Counted from the first letter of the stretch, positions 1-9,074 are shown. The stretch is 64,000 nucleotides of DNA from JAIOSF01 sp047159865 (GCF_047159865.1 NZ_AP038804.1:434001-498000); one strand, 5' to 3'. Translations and numbers: made by a program. Notes: a model not told the origin generated them from the sequence alone.

Positions 1-323
1 ATAAAAAAATGATTGATGTGATGTTTGAAGAAGATTATGAACTTACATATAGTGGAGGGATGGTTCCAGATTTACACCATATTTTAGTACGAGGGGGAGG
101 ATTATTCTCTTATCCTGGGGCTAGTGATAAACCAAAAGGAAAATTGCGTCAACTTTTCGAAGTATTTCCATTTGCACATATTTTTGAAACAGCAGGAGGT
201 GGTGCAACTGATGGGCAAGCAAGAGTTTTAAACATAACAACTGAACATATTCATGATACATCACCTTGTTTTTTCGGTAGTAATTTAGAGATAAATAGAG
301 TAATAGAAGCTTACAAATTATAA
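1..323 (+). CDS. fbp: Fructose-1,6-bisphosphatase class I, C-terminal part (cut by window edge)
   Basis: Gluconeogenic FBPase, hydrolysing fructose-1,6-bisphosphate to fructose-6-phosphate. The reading frame is open from base 3, so the gene starts before the window; the ATG at 9 is probably internal. About 107 residues are visible. They carry the family's C-terminal signatures: YSGGMVPDLHHILVRGGG (substrate-binding loop), FSYPGA, FEVFPFAHIFETAGG and HDTSPCFFGS. The next gene starts 1 base after the stop, so it probably heads an operon with the 67-residue protein and nspC. A second, complete FBPase lies at 4298-5131 on the other strand; the two differ clearly (this one has HHILVRGGG where the other has HQILFKRGG). 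Certain by family, uncertain only in its start. Confidence 0.9.
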   Translation, partial: KKMIDVMFEEDYELTYSGGMVPDLHHILVRGGGLFSYPGASDKPKGKLRQLFEVFPFAHIFETAGGGATDGQARVLNITTEHIHDTSPCFFGSNLEINRVIEAYKL

Positions 324-324
324 A

Positions 325-528
325 ATGAAAGAGATTCCTACTCAAAAAGATAAATGGCAAGTGGCACTTGACGCAGAACTTTTAATTTTAAAAAAGTGTC
401 AATTAGAAAAGAGTTTAGATTCATGTATGAAATGTGAACACTTACTTGAATGTACGACAAGAGATAAGTACATTAAAGTAGTTTATGAAAGTATGAATAA
501 AGGAAGTGGTGGTGGATTTGAATTTTAA
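325..528 (+). CDS. Small Cys-containing cytosolic protein (67 aa)
   Basis: Function unknown. No signal peptide or membrane segment. Three cysteines fall in a compact CMKCEHLLEC pattern (residues about 38-47), with a further Cys at about residue 28, which would suit a small metal site. It starts 1 base after the FBPase stop and its 3' end overlaps the start of nspC, so it is translationally embedded in an fbp-x-nspC operon. The tight packing and intact frame support a real gene. Confidence is moderate for existence and low for any function. Confidence 0.6.
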   Translation: MKEIPTQKDKWQVALDAELLILKKCQLEKSLDSCMKCEHLLECTTRDKYIKVVYESMNKGSGGGFEF

Positions 529-1642
529 AAAGTTGCCAAGTCCTTGCTTTGTATGTGAAGAAGAAAAATTAGAAAAAAATTTGATTTTATTGGGTAAAAT
601 ACAAAAAGAAGCTGATGTAACAATTTTATTAGCACTCAAAGGTTTTGCAATGTATTCAACTTTTGAACTTTGTAAAAAATATCTTAAAGGGTGTTGCGCT
701 AGTGGTTTAAATGAAGCATTACTTGCACAAAAAGAGTTTGGAGGCGAAGTCCATACCTATTCTCCGGCGTTTAAACCAGATGAGTTTGAAAAAATTACAG
801 AAATTTCAAATCATATTATATTCAATTCTTTTAATCAATTAGAAAAATATAAAAATCAAATCAAACCTCATAATAGTATAGGTATTAGAGTAAATCCTGA
901 ATGTTCAACAGTTGATATTGATTTGTATAATCCTTGTGGGATGCATAGTAGATTAGGTATTATTAAAAATCAATTTCCCAAAAAGTTACCTAGTATAATT
1001 GAAGGTTTCCACTTTCATGCCTTATGTGAGCAAGATGTTGATGCGTTACAATTAGTACTTGATAAATTTGAAAATAATTTTTCTCATTTTTTTCATAATC
1101 TAAAATGGGTTAATTTTGGAGGTGGACATCATATAACACGAAAAGATTATAATACTAAAAAACTAATTACACTTTTACAAAATTTTAAACAAAAATATCC
1201 TCATTTAGAAATTTACTTAGAACCAGGAGAAGCGATCGGTTGGCAAACAGGTTATTTAGAAGCCACAGTATTAGATATTGTTGAAAATGGTATGAAAATT
1301 GCTATTTTAGATACAAGTGCAGAGTGTCATATGCCAGATACTTTAGCCATGCCATATCGTCCAGATATAAGAGACGCTGAAATCCCTTTCAAAAAAAAGT
1401 ATACTTATAAATTAGCTGGAAATACTTGTCTTGCAGGGGATATTATAGGTGACTATTCATTTGATAGACAACTTATGATAGGCGATAAAATAATATTAGA
1501 AGATATGATTCATTATACAATGGTAAAAACAACAACTTTTAATGGAATTAACCTTCCATCAATTGCTATTAAACAAAAGAACAATGAAATAAATCTTATT
1601 CGCTATTATTCTTATGAAAGTTACAAGGATAGACTCTCTTAA
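512..1642 (+). CDS. nspC: Carboxynorspermidine/carboxyspermidine decarboxylase
   Basis: PLP-dependent fold-III (alanine racemase-like) decarboxylase, last step of the carboxyspermidine route to spermidine or norspermidine used by many Campylobacterota. The N-terminus has LPSPCFVCEE, typical of NspC, then the Schiff-base lysine in LLALKGFAMYS (about residue 42). The PLP-binding glycine run is VNFGGGHHIT, and EPGEAIGWQTG lies near residue 245. Length (about 376 aa) matches the family. Three in-frame GTG codons occur at 506, 509 and 512; I chose 512 because it sits at normal distance from the AAAGGA at 499-504. The gene overlaps the preceding 67-residue gene, indicating coupling. Confidence 0.92.
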   Translation: MDLNFKKLPSPCFVCEEEKLEKNLILLGKIQKEADVTILLALKGFAMYSTFELCKKYLKGCCASGLNEALLAQKEFGGEVHTYSPAFKPDEFEKITEISNHIIFNSFNQLEKYKNQIKPHNSIGIRVNPECSTVDIDLYNPCGMHSRLGIIKNQFPKKLPSIIEGFHFHALCEQDVDALQLVLDKFENNFSHFFHNLKWVNFGGGHHITRKDYNTKKLITLLQNFKQKYPHLEIYLEPGEAIGWQTGYLEATVLDIVENGMKIAILDTSAECHMPDTLAMPYRPDIRDAEIPFKKKYTYKLAGNTCLAGDIIGDYSFDRQLMIGDKIILEDMIHYTMVKTTTFNGINLPSIAIKQKNNEINLIRYYSYESYKDRLS

Positions 1643-1695
1643 ATTCTATCATTTCACTCCAATAATTCTCTATATCAAATTAATTATAGATTTAA

Positions 1696-1712
1696 TATGC
1701 TATAATTATGAA
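1696..1712 (+). promoter_or_regulatory. Extended -10 promoter of the HDOD gene
   Basis: TATGCTATAAT places a perfect -10 box at 1701-1706 with an extended TG motif just upstream. Transcription would begin near 1713. An ATG at 1708 is therefore too close to be the start codon, which decides the start at 1732, preceded by TAGGATAT. Confidence 0.65.
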
Positions 1713-1731
1713 AATACAAGTAGGATATTTA

Positions 1732-2553
1732 ATGAATGATATATTATTAAAAAAGATAGATTCTTTGCCACCGTTACCTAAAACCATAATAGAATTAGAA
1801 GAATTTAAAAAGTCTTCAAATAAAGACCTAGATATTTTACTAAAAATACTAGAACAAGATCCTCTAATAATCGCAACATTATTAAAAGTATCTAATTCTG
1901 CTATGTTCGGTTTTAATAATAAAGTAGAAAATCCAAGTAGAGCTATACATCTTTTAGGAGTAAATTTCACTTTATCTATAGCATTTGGTAGTGCAATAAA
2001 AAATGCATTTGATACAGATTTAAGAGCATATGCTATGACAGCTGATGGATTTATGAGATTGGCAAATATGTCATCAAATCTTTTAAAAGAGTGGATAGGG
2101 AAAACTGACAATCTACTAAAAGAAGAATTATTATTGCCAGCATTTTTAGCAGAAACAGGAAGATTTGTATTGGCTGGACTAGCTACAGAAAAAGGTATTG
2201 CTGACGAATTTCATAACAAAATTAAACAAAAACCACATGAAATTTCTGAAATAGAAAAAGAATATTTTGGTGCTTGCTCTACTCAAGTTACATCTTCTAT
2301 TTTTAAACACTGGAATTTAAGTGAAAGTTTAGTAGAAACAATTGCACATGTTCATGATATAGACAACTGTCCTGAAAAATATAAAAAAGAAGCCCAAATT
2401 TTAAATGTAGTTACAACAATTTGTAATGTAACAAACCCAATGGCAGATAATTTTTCTGAAGAAGGAATAAGCAAAGCAAAGTCTTTTGGTTTAGAAACTA
2501 GATTTCTTGAAAAAGGGATTGAAAAACTACAAGATAGAATGCTTGATGAATAA
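1732..2553 (+). CDS. HDOD domain protein
   Basis: Single-domain HDOD protein of about 273 residues, a family related to HD phosphohydrolases but without the full catalytic set, usually acting in signalling and often linked to second messengers or chemotaxis. The characteristic start IDSLPPLPKTIIELEEF, then ILEQDPLIIATLLKVSNSAMFGF and IHLLGVNFTLSIAFG, define the domain. The residues TGRFVLAG and a late VHDIDNCPEKYK segment complete it. No output domain is attached. It is monocistronic, with its own promoter and a shared hairpin terminator. The substrate or partner cannot be told from the sequence. Confidence 0.85.
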   Translation: MNDILLKKIDSLPPLPKTIIELEEFKKSSNKDLDILLKILEQDPLIIATLLKVSNSAMFGFNNKVENPSRAIHLLGVNFTLSIAFGSAIKNAFDTDLRAYAMTADGFMRLANMSSNLLKEWIGKTDNLLKEELLLPAFLAETGRFVLAGLATEKGIADEFHNKIKQKPHEISEIEKEYFGACSTQVTSSIFKHWNLSESLVETIAHVHDIDNCPEKYKKEAQILNVVTTICNVTNPMADNFSEEGISKAKSFGLETRFLEKGIEKLQDRMLDE

Positions 2554-2583
2554 AAGAATCAGAAGAGTTTTCTTCTAATTCTT
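2554..2583. terminator. Bidirectional hairpin terminator between convergent genes
   Basis: Arms 2554-2566 and 2571-2583 (AAGAATCAGAAGA against TCTTCTAATTCTT, one mismatch) form a 13-bp stem with a 4-base loop between the stop of the HDOD gene and the end of the minus-strand gene. Both flanks are A/T rich. Confidence 0.7.
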
Positions 2584-3159
2584 ATTTATACTCTTTATTG
2601 CCTCTTTTAAATTGTCGTTTATCTCTTTTTCATTCATTTTTCCATCAATAGTACCAGGTTTTACTTTACCTATATAAATACTTTTCACTATACCATTATT
2701 ATCAACTTTATAAATAAAATATTTTAAAGCATCTGTTGTAGGTACTTGAAGAAAATTTCTAATCTTTCCATCCCTATCATAAATCCATGGAATATTTTTT
2801 TCACCTTTTAACTTTGTATTCTTTGTATGCGCTTGCCATCTTTTTATAAACCAAGGTGCATCAGAGATATTCGAAACAATTACAAATTTACCTACTGATA
2901 CATTAAGCATCTTATCTAGTTTATCTGCTAGTACAATTGATTCATGATTTCCAACAAAAATGAGAATATCTTTTTTAATAATACTAGCTGCATTAAATTC
3001 TTGCTCTTCAAAACCAATTAGCTCAACTGTTTTAGGCAAGTCTTGTAAGGTTATCTCTTTTTTTTCTATTTTTTTAGGGGTATCAACTGTTAAAAATGTT
3101 AATACTATTAATGCAATAGCACTAATTAAAATAAGCTTGATTGTTGACCATATTTTCAT
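2575..3159 (-). CDS. Membrane-anchored periplasmic protein, possibly thioredoxin-like
   Basis: About 194 residues. One N-terminal membrane segment (IKLILISAIALIVLTFLTV) is followed by a periplasmic domain. ILIFVGNHESIVLADKLDKML resembles a thioredoxin-like beta strand and helix, and PWIYDRDGKIRNFLQVPTTDALKYF resembles the cis-Pro and C-terminal part of that fold. I see no CXXC, so a redox role is unsupported. The start at MKIWST is chosen because AAAAGGAATTAAG lies just before it; a Met ten codons upstream lacks such a site. It lies 3' of the MnmC2-like gene in the same orientation. Confidence 0.55.
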   Translation of the reverse strand: MKIWSTIKLILISAIALIVLTFLTVDTPKKIEKKEITLQDLPKTVELIGFEEQEFNAASIIKKDILIFVGNHESIVLADKLDKMLNVSVGKFVIVSNISDAPWFIKRWQAHTKNTKLKGEKNIPWIYDRDGKIRNFLQVPTTDALKYFIYKVDNNGIVKSIYIGKVKPGTIDGKMNEKEINDNLKEAIKSINKN

Positions 3160-3191
3160 CTTAATTCCTTTTTTGGAGTAAATCTCCAATA

Positions 3192-4298
3192 TTACTTTTT
3201 ACAGCGTTTAACTTCTCTTCTAAATAGTCTATCAACACTAATACTAGATTCTATCTCTTTATTATTTATAATACTTTCTACTAATCGTTTTGCTAGATAG
3301 GGAGCTAAAACAAATCCTCTGCCACCTACACCAGTTAAAACATATCCATTTTTAAATCGTGTAAATCTTTTACTTTCAACATGTGTACCATTGATCAAAT
3401 AAGGAAACTCATCTAATGTTTTTTGACTATCAATTATACTACCTACAACAGGAAAATAGTCATTACTACAAGCTCTTGCACCAATATAATGATTTAAAAC
3501 CTCAACATCTTTTAGTTCTTGTATATCATTTGCTTTTTTCAAAAGTTCATTTGTATTTTGTACGGTATTTATAATATCTTCTTTATTACGGTGATGTGTT
3601 GCACCAATAGAAACAAGGTTTTTTTCCTTGTTTAAAATCTTACTTTGAGAAATTGAACATGCCTTATGATAATTATGAGTAAATGAACTTGAAGTACTGA
3701 TATCTATTCTTTGTCCCCACACACCTCTAATATTTAAATAAAATTGATCTATCAAAGAAAAATCACTACCCGTTGTAAAAATAATGTTTTGAGTTTCTAT
3801 ATCATTGTTTATAATCCAAACATCTTTTAAATTTTCAACACTAGTCACTTCATAATTAAATTTTTTTTCTATCATAGAAGAAGATTTAATCATTGATTCA
3901 CATACATTTGAACTATCAACAACACTTCCTATAGGAAAAAAATAACCATCTTTCTCTTTTATATAAGGAAAGTCCATATATGGAATATACTCTTGGAACT
4001 TTTTTTCATCTTCTTCATTTTGAGGAATTCTAGTTGTTCCACAATTATTGATATGTAAAGGGAAGTTTTTTTGATAAAATTTCGTTGAATATTCTAATGA
4101 CTTTGATACTAAATTTTTAAATAAATTTGGTTTTCCTAATAAAGGAGATAAAAAAGCACCAGCAGCTCCAGAAGCTCCTTGGGCTATACCCGAATTCTTA
4201 TCTATAATAAGTATACTGTTACTATGTTTTGAAAGCTCGTATGCCGTAGAGCAACCTGAGATACCAGCACCTACGATAATATACTCATAACTCTTCAT
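3192..4298 (-). CDS. FAD-dependent oxidoreductase, MnmC C-domain-like (DAO family)
   Basis: N-terminal dinucleotide-binding motif VGAGISGCSTAYELS (residues about 8-22), then GASGAAGAFLSPLLGK, the pattern seen in the MnmC oxidase domain that removes the carboxymethyl group during mnm5s2U34 tRNA modification. The C-terminal GVGGRGFVLAPYLAKRL closes the FAD site. The methyltransferase domain of bifunctional MnmC is absent, so this is a stand-alone MnmC2-type protein of 368 residues. The start codon overlaps the end of the fbp gene at 4298, implying co-transcription. A glycine or amino-acid oxidase role of the same superfamily cannot be excluded. Confidence 0.72.
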   Translation of the reverse strand: MKSYEYIIVGAGISGCSTAYELSKHSNSILIIDKNSGIAQGASGAAGAFLSPLLGKPNLFKNLVSKSLEYSTKFYQKNFPLHINNCGTTRIPQNEEDEKKFQEYIPYMDFPYIKEKDGYFFPIGSVVDSSNVCESMIKSSSMIEKKFNYEVTSVENLKDVWIINNDIETQNIIFTTGSDFSLIDQFYLNIRGVWGQRIDISTSSSFTHNYHKACSISQSKILNKEKNLVSIGATHHRNKEDIINTVQNTNELLKKANDIQELKDVEVLNHYIGARACSNDYFPVVGSIIDSQKTLDEFPYLINGTHVESKRFTRFKNGYVLTGVGGRGFVLAPYLAKRLVESIINNKEIESSISVDRLFRREVKRCKK

Positions 4299-5131
4299 TA
4301 AGATTGTTTAACTTTTCCTATCTCATATTTAGATCCAAAATATATCGGTGTTTTTTTAGAGATATCACCATCAATTTTTAAATCTGATATATTATTTATT
4401 CCATCAATTGCTTCTCCACCAGCAAGTTCTATAATATATGCTATAGGATATGCCTCAAATACTAAATCAAATGTACCATTTGGATCTTTTGATGTTTTTG
4501 GAGAAGAGTAAAGCCCTCCCCTTTTAAATAAAATTTGATGCATATCTAATGAAAGAGAATTACTAATTCTTAATCGATATCCTTCATCAAATAAACTCTG
4601 AATAAGCGCTTTATGTTTTGCATCAAATGTGGCAACATCACCATCAGTTGAGTTGATTTTTCCTTTATTATCAAGCTTAAAAGGTTTGATATCTATAAAT
4701 TTATCACCATCAAAAGAATAAAACTCTACACCTAAATCTTGTGTCGCATAAACAAGCTGAAATGTCGGTCCATAAGTCACATAAGATGCTGCTACTAAAC
4801 TATGCCCTTCAATCTCTTTATCATAAACTCCAAAAATACTTCCTACTGAAAAACCAAGATCAAGTAAATCCATATTGTCAATCGAGATAAAACTCACAAT
4901 ATATTGTCCATCTTCATTTAATACTTCTGTTTTTTTATCATCTTGAGTTACAATAGCTTTAATACTTGGAACTGATTTAAATTCTTCTCGTGCAATTTTG
5001 TCACAAAATTCTTGTATATTCAGATTTGTTTGTGTTAAGTCATTAGGAATAACAAATTCATCATAATTTTTAAATACTCTTTTATCTATCACCTTTGCAA
5101 TATTTGTTATAGCTGTAAACACATTGTTCAT
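4298..5131 (-). CDS. fbp: Fructose-1,6-bisphosphatase class I
   Basis: Complete FBPase of 277 residues, slightly short for the class I family (about 330). The metal/substrate elements are degenerate: ISIDNMDLLDLGFSVGSIFGVY corresponds to the DPLDGSSNID..GTIFGIY region, with only part of the acidic set kept. SLDMHQILFKRGGLYSSPK and FEAYPIAYIIELAGGEAIDG are recognisable. Loss of the canonical DPLDGS-type motif means catalysis as an FBPase should not be assumed. It shares an operon with the downstream oxidoreductase and is the second FBPase-type gene within 5 kb. Confidence 0.78.
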   Translation of the reverse strand: MNNVFTAITNIAKVIDKRVFKNYDEFVIPNDLTQTNLNIQEFCDKIAREEFKSVPSIKAIVTQDDKKTEVLNEDGQYIVSFISIDNMDLLDLGFSVGSIFGVYDKEIEGHSLVAASYVTYGPTFQLVYATQDLGVEFYSFDGDKFIDIKPFKLDNKGKINSTDGDVATFDAKHKALIQSLFDEGYRLRISNSLSLDMHQILFKRGGLYSSPKTSKDPNGTFDLVFEAYPIAYIIELAGGEAIDGINNISDLKIDGDISKKTPIYFGSKYEIGKVKQS

Positions 5132-5205
5132 TTCTAAATCCTTTGGATTGGTATTAATATCTTTATGGGAATTTTAGCTAAATATTAATAATCTTATGCT
5201 GATAA

Positions 5206-6375
5206 TTACTCTACTATCTCTATATTGTTTCGACCGTTCTCTTTTACTTTATAAAGTGCAGAATCAGCTACTTTAAAGGCTTCTGAGAAGTTAGTGTATT
5301 TATTTGGATTGAGGGTTACTCCTATAGAAACTGTTATGCTTAAATCCTCTGTTTCTGATATTTTAAATTTATATTGTTCTATATTTTTTAGTATTCTGTT
5401 AAATACTCTATATCTACTCTTCATTTTTTGTTTTGCTGATTTTTTCACTAAAACTATAAACTCTTCACCACCATATCGAATCACAATATCTTCTTCATTT
5501 ACACTTCTAATCGTGTTTAATATAACACCAGCAGTTTTTTTCAAAACTAGATCACCAATATTATGGCCATAAGTATCATTTACTTTTTTAAAGTAGTCTA
5601 TATCTATGACTCCTAAAATATAATTTTCTAGTTGAATACTCCCCTCTTTCTCCTGAAGATAATTCCGATTATAAACATTTGTAAGTTTATCAATATAAGC
5701 AGTTTTTTTAACTTGATGATAATTAAATGATTGGATAATTAATACAGTAAAAAATAAAAATAAAATAGCTAAAATCACTACTATTGCATTTTGCATTAAT
5801 TGTATTACACTATTTATATTTTCAACTTTTTTTAATGAAAAATCTATTGCTAAAACTAACTCAACGGTGTCTTCTTTTATTATTGGAACAAGAAAACTAA
5901 TAGATAAACTCTTTAAAAATTCATGCTGTATAAATCGCTCTTTTTTATCAACATAAATATCAAACCATTCTTGACTATCTACATCAAATTTCTGATTCAT
6001 TAAGGCTTTTTCATCAGGATTTGAAGCATCAACTAAAAAACGAAATGTTTCATTTTTATCTTTGTATAAAAGATATGCATATTTAATATTACTTGTAATT
6101 AAAAGTTTTAGTTTTTGCTCTATACGCTTTTGTAGATTGACATTCGCTTGTATATCTTTTACATAATCATCACTTACACCCAGTAATCTTTTGATCTCTA
6201 AAGCATTGTTTTTTGTAATGGAAAAGACATCTGAAGTTGATATCTCAAGCATATTTTTTTCTATTTTTTGTTCTAAATTAATTGTTTCGTACAATAAAAA
6301 AAATAAAATAAATGCAATTAAAAATGAAACAAATACTTTCAATTTTGAACTATATAAGAATTTTATAGTACTCAT
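5206..6375 (-). CDS. Membrane diguanylate cyclase with periplasmic sensor domain
   Basis: 389 residues. The first membrane segment is FVSFLIAFILFFLLYETI (about 12-30), followed by a periplasmic sensor of the Cache type (about 35-190), a second membrane segment AIVVILAILFLFFTVLII and a GGEEF domain. The active-site motif IRYGGEEFIVLV is intact, and DKLTNVYNRNYL marks the domain start, so c-di-GMP synthesis is expected. The start codon overlaps the stop of the preceding gene (TAATG), coupling it to the periplasmic protein and the TonB receptor. A product inhibition site (RXXD five residues before GGEEF) is not obvious. Confidence 0.85.
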   Translation of the reverse strand: MSTIKFLYSSKLKVFVSFLIAFILFFLLYETINLEQKIEKNMLEISTSDVFSITKNNALEIKRLLGVSDDYVKDIQANVNLQKRIEQKLKLLITSNIKYAYLLYKDKNETFRFLVDASNPDEKALMNQKFDVDSQEWFDIYVDKKERFIQHEFLKSLSISFLVPIIKEDTVELVLAIDFSLKKVENINSVIQLMQNAIVVILAILFLFFTVLIIQSFNYHQVKKTAYIDKLTNVYNRNYLQEKEGSIQLENYILGVIDIDYFKKVNDTYGHNIGDLVLKKTAGVILNTIRSVNEEDIVIRYGGEEFIVLVKKSAKQKMKSRYRVFNRILKNIEQYKFKISETEDLSITVSIGVTLNPNKYTNFSEAFKVADSALYKVKENGRNNIEIVE

Positions 6376-6833
6376 TATATATCTTCTATAAATTGTTTAT
6401 AACTATTTGGCAACGATATTAACATCTTATCAAGTCTCTTTTTTATAAATACTATATTGGGTCTACTTTTACTCCAAAAAAATGCACCAAAATAATCTTT
6501 ATTATTTAAAAGTTTTTTATAATTATTTGTAAAATATAATTTACCTGATTTATTTTTGCAAAGAGAGTCTTTTGTAATATTCTTTTTCACAAAGATAAAA
6601 TTTGCTTCTTCACAATTATTAGATAAAGTAAACAACTTCGAATAAAATTTGACTTCACTTTTTGTTATTTTAGGGATAAATAAAACCACTTTTTGTTTTA
6701 CAGTTATATTTGTTATTTTTTTAATAATTTTAGATTCGAGTTCCATCTCTTTATCATATTTATTAACCAAAAAAGTATATGTATCGGAATAAGACAAAGA
6801 GAAAAGTGCAATAATTAAAATTAAATTTCTCAT
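6375..6833 (-). CDS. Small periplasmic protein linking TonB receptor and cyclase genes
   Basis: About 152 residues with a signal peptide (MRNLILIIALFSLSYSDT). The mature part has two cysteines (NNCEEANFIF and KDSLCKNK) and a conserved-looking end YFGAFFWSKSRPNIVFIKKRL. Start at 6833 forms a TAATG overlap with the TonB receptor stop; the alternative Met four codons upstream lies inside the receptor gene. Its 3' end overlaps the diguanylate cyclase start. By position it resembles the periplasmic repressors of the YfiR type that control a membrane cyclase, but sequence similarity is too weak for me to assign the family. Confidence 0.6.
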   Translation of the reverse strand: MRNLILIIALFSLSYSDTYTFLVNKYDKEMELESKIIKKITNITVKQKVVLFIPKITKSEVKFYSKLFTLSNNCEEANFIFVKKNITKDSLCKNKSGKLYFTNNYKKLLNNKDYFGAFFWSKSRPNIVFIKKRLDKMLISLPNSYKQFIEDI

Positions 6834-8722
6834 TAAAATACCCATTTCACAGATAATGAAAGCGTTCTACCAAAGTCATCTAAAGAAAAATTTTCATTTT
6901 TTTGTCCATCAAAAAACAATGATTCTGTAGACTCTTTTAATAGATTTTCACCTTTGAGACTAAAGCTCAAATCTTTTGTATAGTAATATGTTGCTCCTAA
7001 GTTTAAATCGAAACTATCATCAACTACAACATGATTTATACCATTAGTTGGTTTAAAACTATATCCCTCTTTATAAATAATAGAAGCAAAATATTCAAAT
7101 GAAGAATATCTTCCCATAAATTTAATATACCCACCATCTTCAGTATTATTTGATGTTTCACTAGTTTTTGTCATATAATAATTAATTGTGACATCATTTT
7201 GCTCGGATATATTATATTTATAATTAAACATCAATCCTTCAGTTTGGATTTGATGATCAATATTTATAAAACCCGGAACAAACGGATTGTTCAAATAATA
7301 AATAAAATCATCAATTTTTACATTGTGATAAGTTATTCCAAGTTTTGATTTCTCAGTTGTGAAAACAGCCTCAGTAACAAAAAACTTATATTGTTGCGTT
7401 TGTATGTTTTTATTAGTTTTTGATACAAAATCTACATTATAAAAAGTTGGGGGCAAATAGGTTTTAGTATAAAATGATTTTATACCAAAATTACGAAATG
7501 GTGTATAGATAAAGCCAATTCTATACATCTCTTCATTTTCATCTTCTAAATAATCGTCTCTCTTGTATTTATCATATTTTAAATTACCGATTAGCATAAA
7601 ATCATTATTTATTTTTAATTCATCTTCTAATGTAAAAGAATATGTCGTCTCTTTTTTTGTATTTCGTGAAGTTACTATTTTACTATTTTTGATCTTGTAT
7701 GTTTTATTTTTTATATGAAATGATGTCAAAAGTTTATTACTTCCCAAATTTAACTTTTTAGAGATATATCCAGTTGTTTTTGTAAATTTGAGATTTTCTT
7801 GATATTCTTGAAGTGTATTTCCATTTGCAGCAGGTATAGGAAGAAGTTCATCATCTTCTTCTTCATGTTCTCTTGTATTAATAGTATAAGATGCACCGAT
7901 TTTAAGGGATTTGTCTTCTAATAAATATTTACTAAAATTTATAAAATAATCTTGTGTTTTTATTTCCCCTTGTTGAGGAACAACATCTTTTGAAAGTCCC
8001 ATATAATTATCTTTTTGTATATCGACATAAGAAAGATTTATTTTTGTGGTATCATTAGTCAAATCTATATAAAAATATCTACTTTTCATATCGTTTTTTA
8101 GCTTTTGATTTTTATAGCTATTGTCATCTTTTGTTGTACTTTGATTTAGAAAAAGTAGATAAGACCAATCATTCGTAAAAACATCAGAATGGGTTAGACT
8201 TTGACTCAATGAATTATTATTTGAAAATATTGTTTTTAGTTCTGTAGAGTTTTCTTTATTTGCAGATTTTGTATATACTCTTATAAAATATATGCCTGTT
8301 TCACTCCCAAGAGAAAAAGAGCTATCCCCATAATATACTTCAATATAATCAACAAAGTCTAAAGGCATTTCACCCCAAGATGTTGCAAATGATTGAGTAT
8401 GGATAGAACTTACCTCTTGATCATTAATATACAACCTAAAAAATCCACTTAATGTTGCTTTTGTGGTTGCTAAAGAAGGAGTTGAAATACCATAGCGATT
8501 TTTATTAAGATTTAAAAGAGGTAACTCTTTTAATACATCACTTAACTTATTGTGTTGCATTAAGCGGAGTTCTTTTTGTGAATAAACGATAACATTGCCT
8601 ATTTTTTCATCCACTGTTTTTAAAGAATTAGCTGAGTTGTCTTTGTACTCTTTTAATAATTCATTTAATGAGTTAGCAAAAATAACATTGACTATGAGAA
8701 TAAGAAAAGCTAATACTTTCAC
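6833..8722 (-). CDS. TonB-dependent outer-membrane receptor
   Basis: 629 residues: signal peptide (VLAFLILIVNVIFANS), plug domain (VIVYSQKELRLMQHNKLSDVLKELP through VDYIEVYYGDSSFSLGSETG) and a C-terminal beta barrel made of alternating strands, ending in LSLSVKWVF with the terminal Phe typical of outer-membrane proteins. GTG start. The substrate is unknown; no heme-receptor FRAP/NPNL motif or B12 signature is evident. It is first in a coupled operon with a small periplasmic protein and a diguanylate cyclase, suggesting ligand uptake or sensing tied to c-di-GMP. Minus-strand TATAAT near 8750 could be its promoter. Confidence 0.85.
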   Translation of the reverse strand: MKVLAFLILIVNVIFANSLNELLKEYKDNSANSLKTVDEKIGNVIVYSQKELRLMQHNKLSDVLKELPLLNLNKNRYGISTPSLATTKATLSGFFRLYINDQEVSSIHTQSFATSWGEMPLDFVDYIEVYYGDSSFSLGSETGIYFIRVYTKSANKENSTELKTIFSNNNSLSQSLTHSDVFTNDWSYLLFLNQSTTKDDNSYKNQKLKNDMKSRYFYIDLTNDTTKINLSYVDIQKDNYMGLSKDVVPQQGEIKTQDYFINFSKYLLEDKSLKIGASYTINTREHEEEDDELLPIPAANGNTLQEYQENLKFTKTTGYISKKLNLGSNKLLTSFHIKNKTYKIKNSKIVTSRNTKKETTYSFTLEDELKINNDFMLIGNLKYDKYKRDDYLEDENEEMYRIGFIYTPFRNFGIKSFYTKTYLPPTFYNVDFVSKTNKNIQTQQYKFFVTEAVFTTEKSKLGITYHNVKIDDFIYYLNNPFVPGFINIDHQIQTEGLMFNYKYNISEQNDVTINYYMTKTSETSNNTEDGGYIKFMGRYSSFEYFASIIYKEGYSFKPTNGINHVVVDDSFDLNLGATYYYTKDLSFSLKGENLLKESTESLFFDGQKNENFSLDDFGRTLSLSVKWVF

Positions 8723-8852
8723 CTATAACCTTTGAACTATAAAATATAGAAATTATATAGTTTTTTCGCTAAATATTATTCATATCTCAAAAAGAAAATA
8801 TTTTTTTTCAATATAAGACCTACTATATAATACTTCAAAAGGTTCATAAACT

Positions 8853-9074
8853 CTATTTAATCAAATAACTTACAATCTTTCTTACTCTAGGAACAACTAA
8901 AAAAATTGTAGGAAATGCTACTAAAAAAGCTTTCCAATAAGCTTCTATCCACATTTTAAAAATTCCATCTATAAATCCTACATTGATAAATGTCACAATT
9001 AAACTCATAAACCCAGACATAAACAGTGCCATCAAAAATGCAAATAATACAAACTCATATTTTTTATTTATCAC
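8853..9074 (-). CDS. DUF2798 family small membrane protein
   Basis: 73 residues with two hydrophobic segments (FVLFAFLMALFMSGFMSLIVTF and WKAFLVAFPTIFLVV) flanking IEAYWKAF, the pattern of DUF2798 proteins. The start overlaps the stop of the RND permease gene, so it is the last gene of the efflux operon. Function unknown. Confidence 0.7.
   Translation of the reverse strand: MINKKYEFVLFAFLMALFMSGFMSLIVTFINVGFIDGIFKMWIEAYWKAFLVAFPTIFLVVPRVRKIVSYLIK

Noticed and set aside
1708..1710. ATG as the HDOD start
   Set aside because: It falls 1 base after the -10 box, so it would precede the transcript start.
2575..3159. Calling this gene a thioredoxin
   Set aside because: No CXXC; the fold is only suggested by weak patterns.
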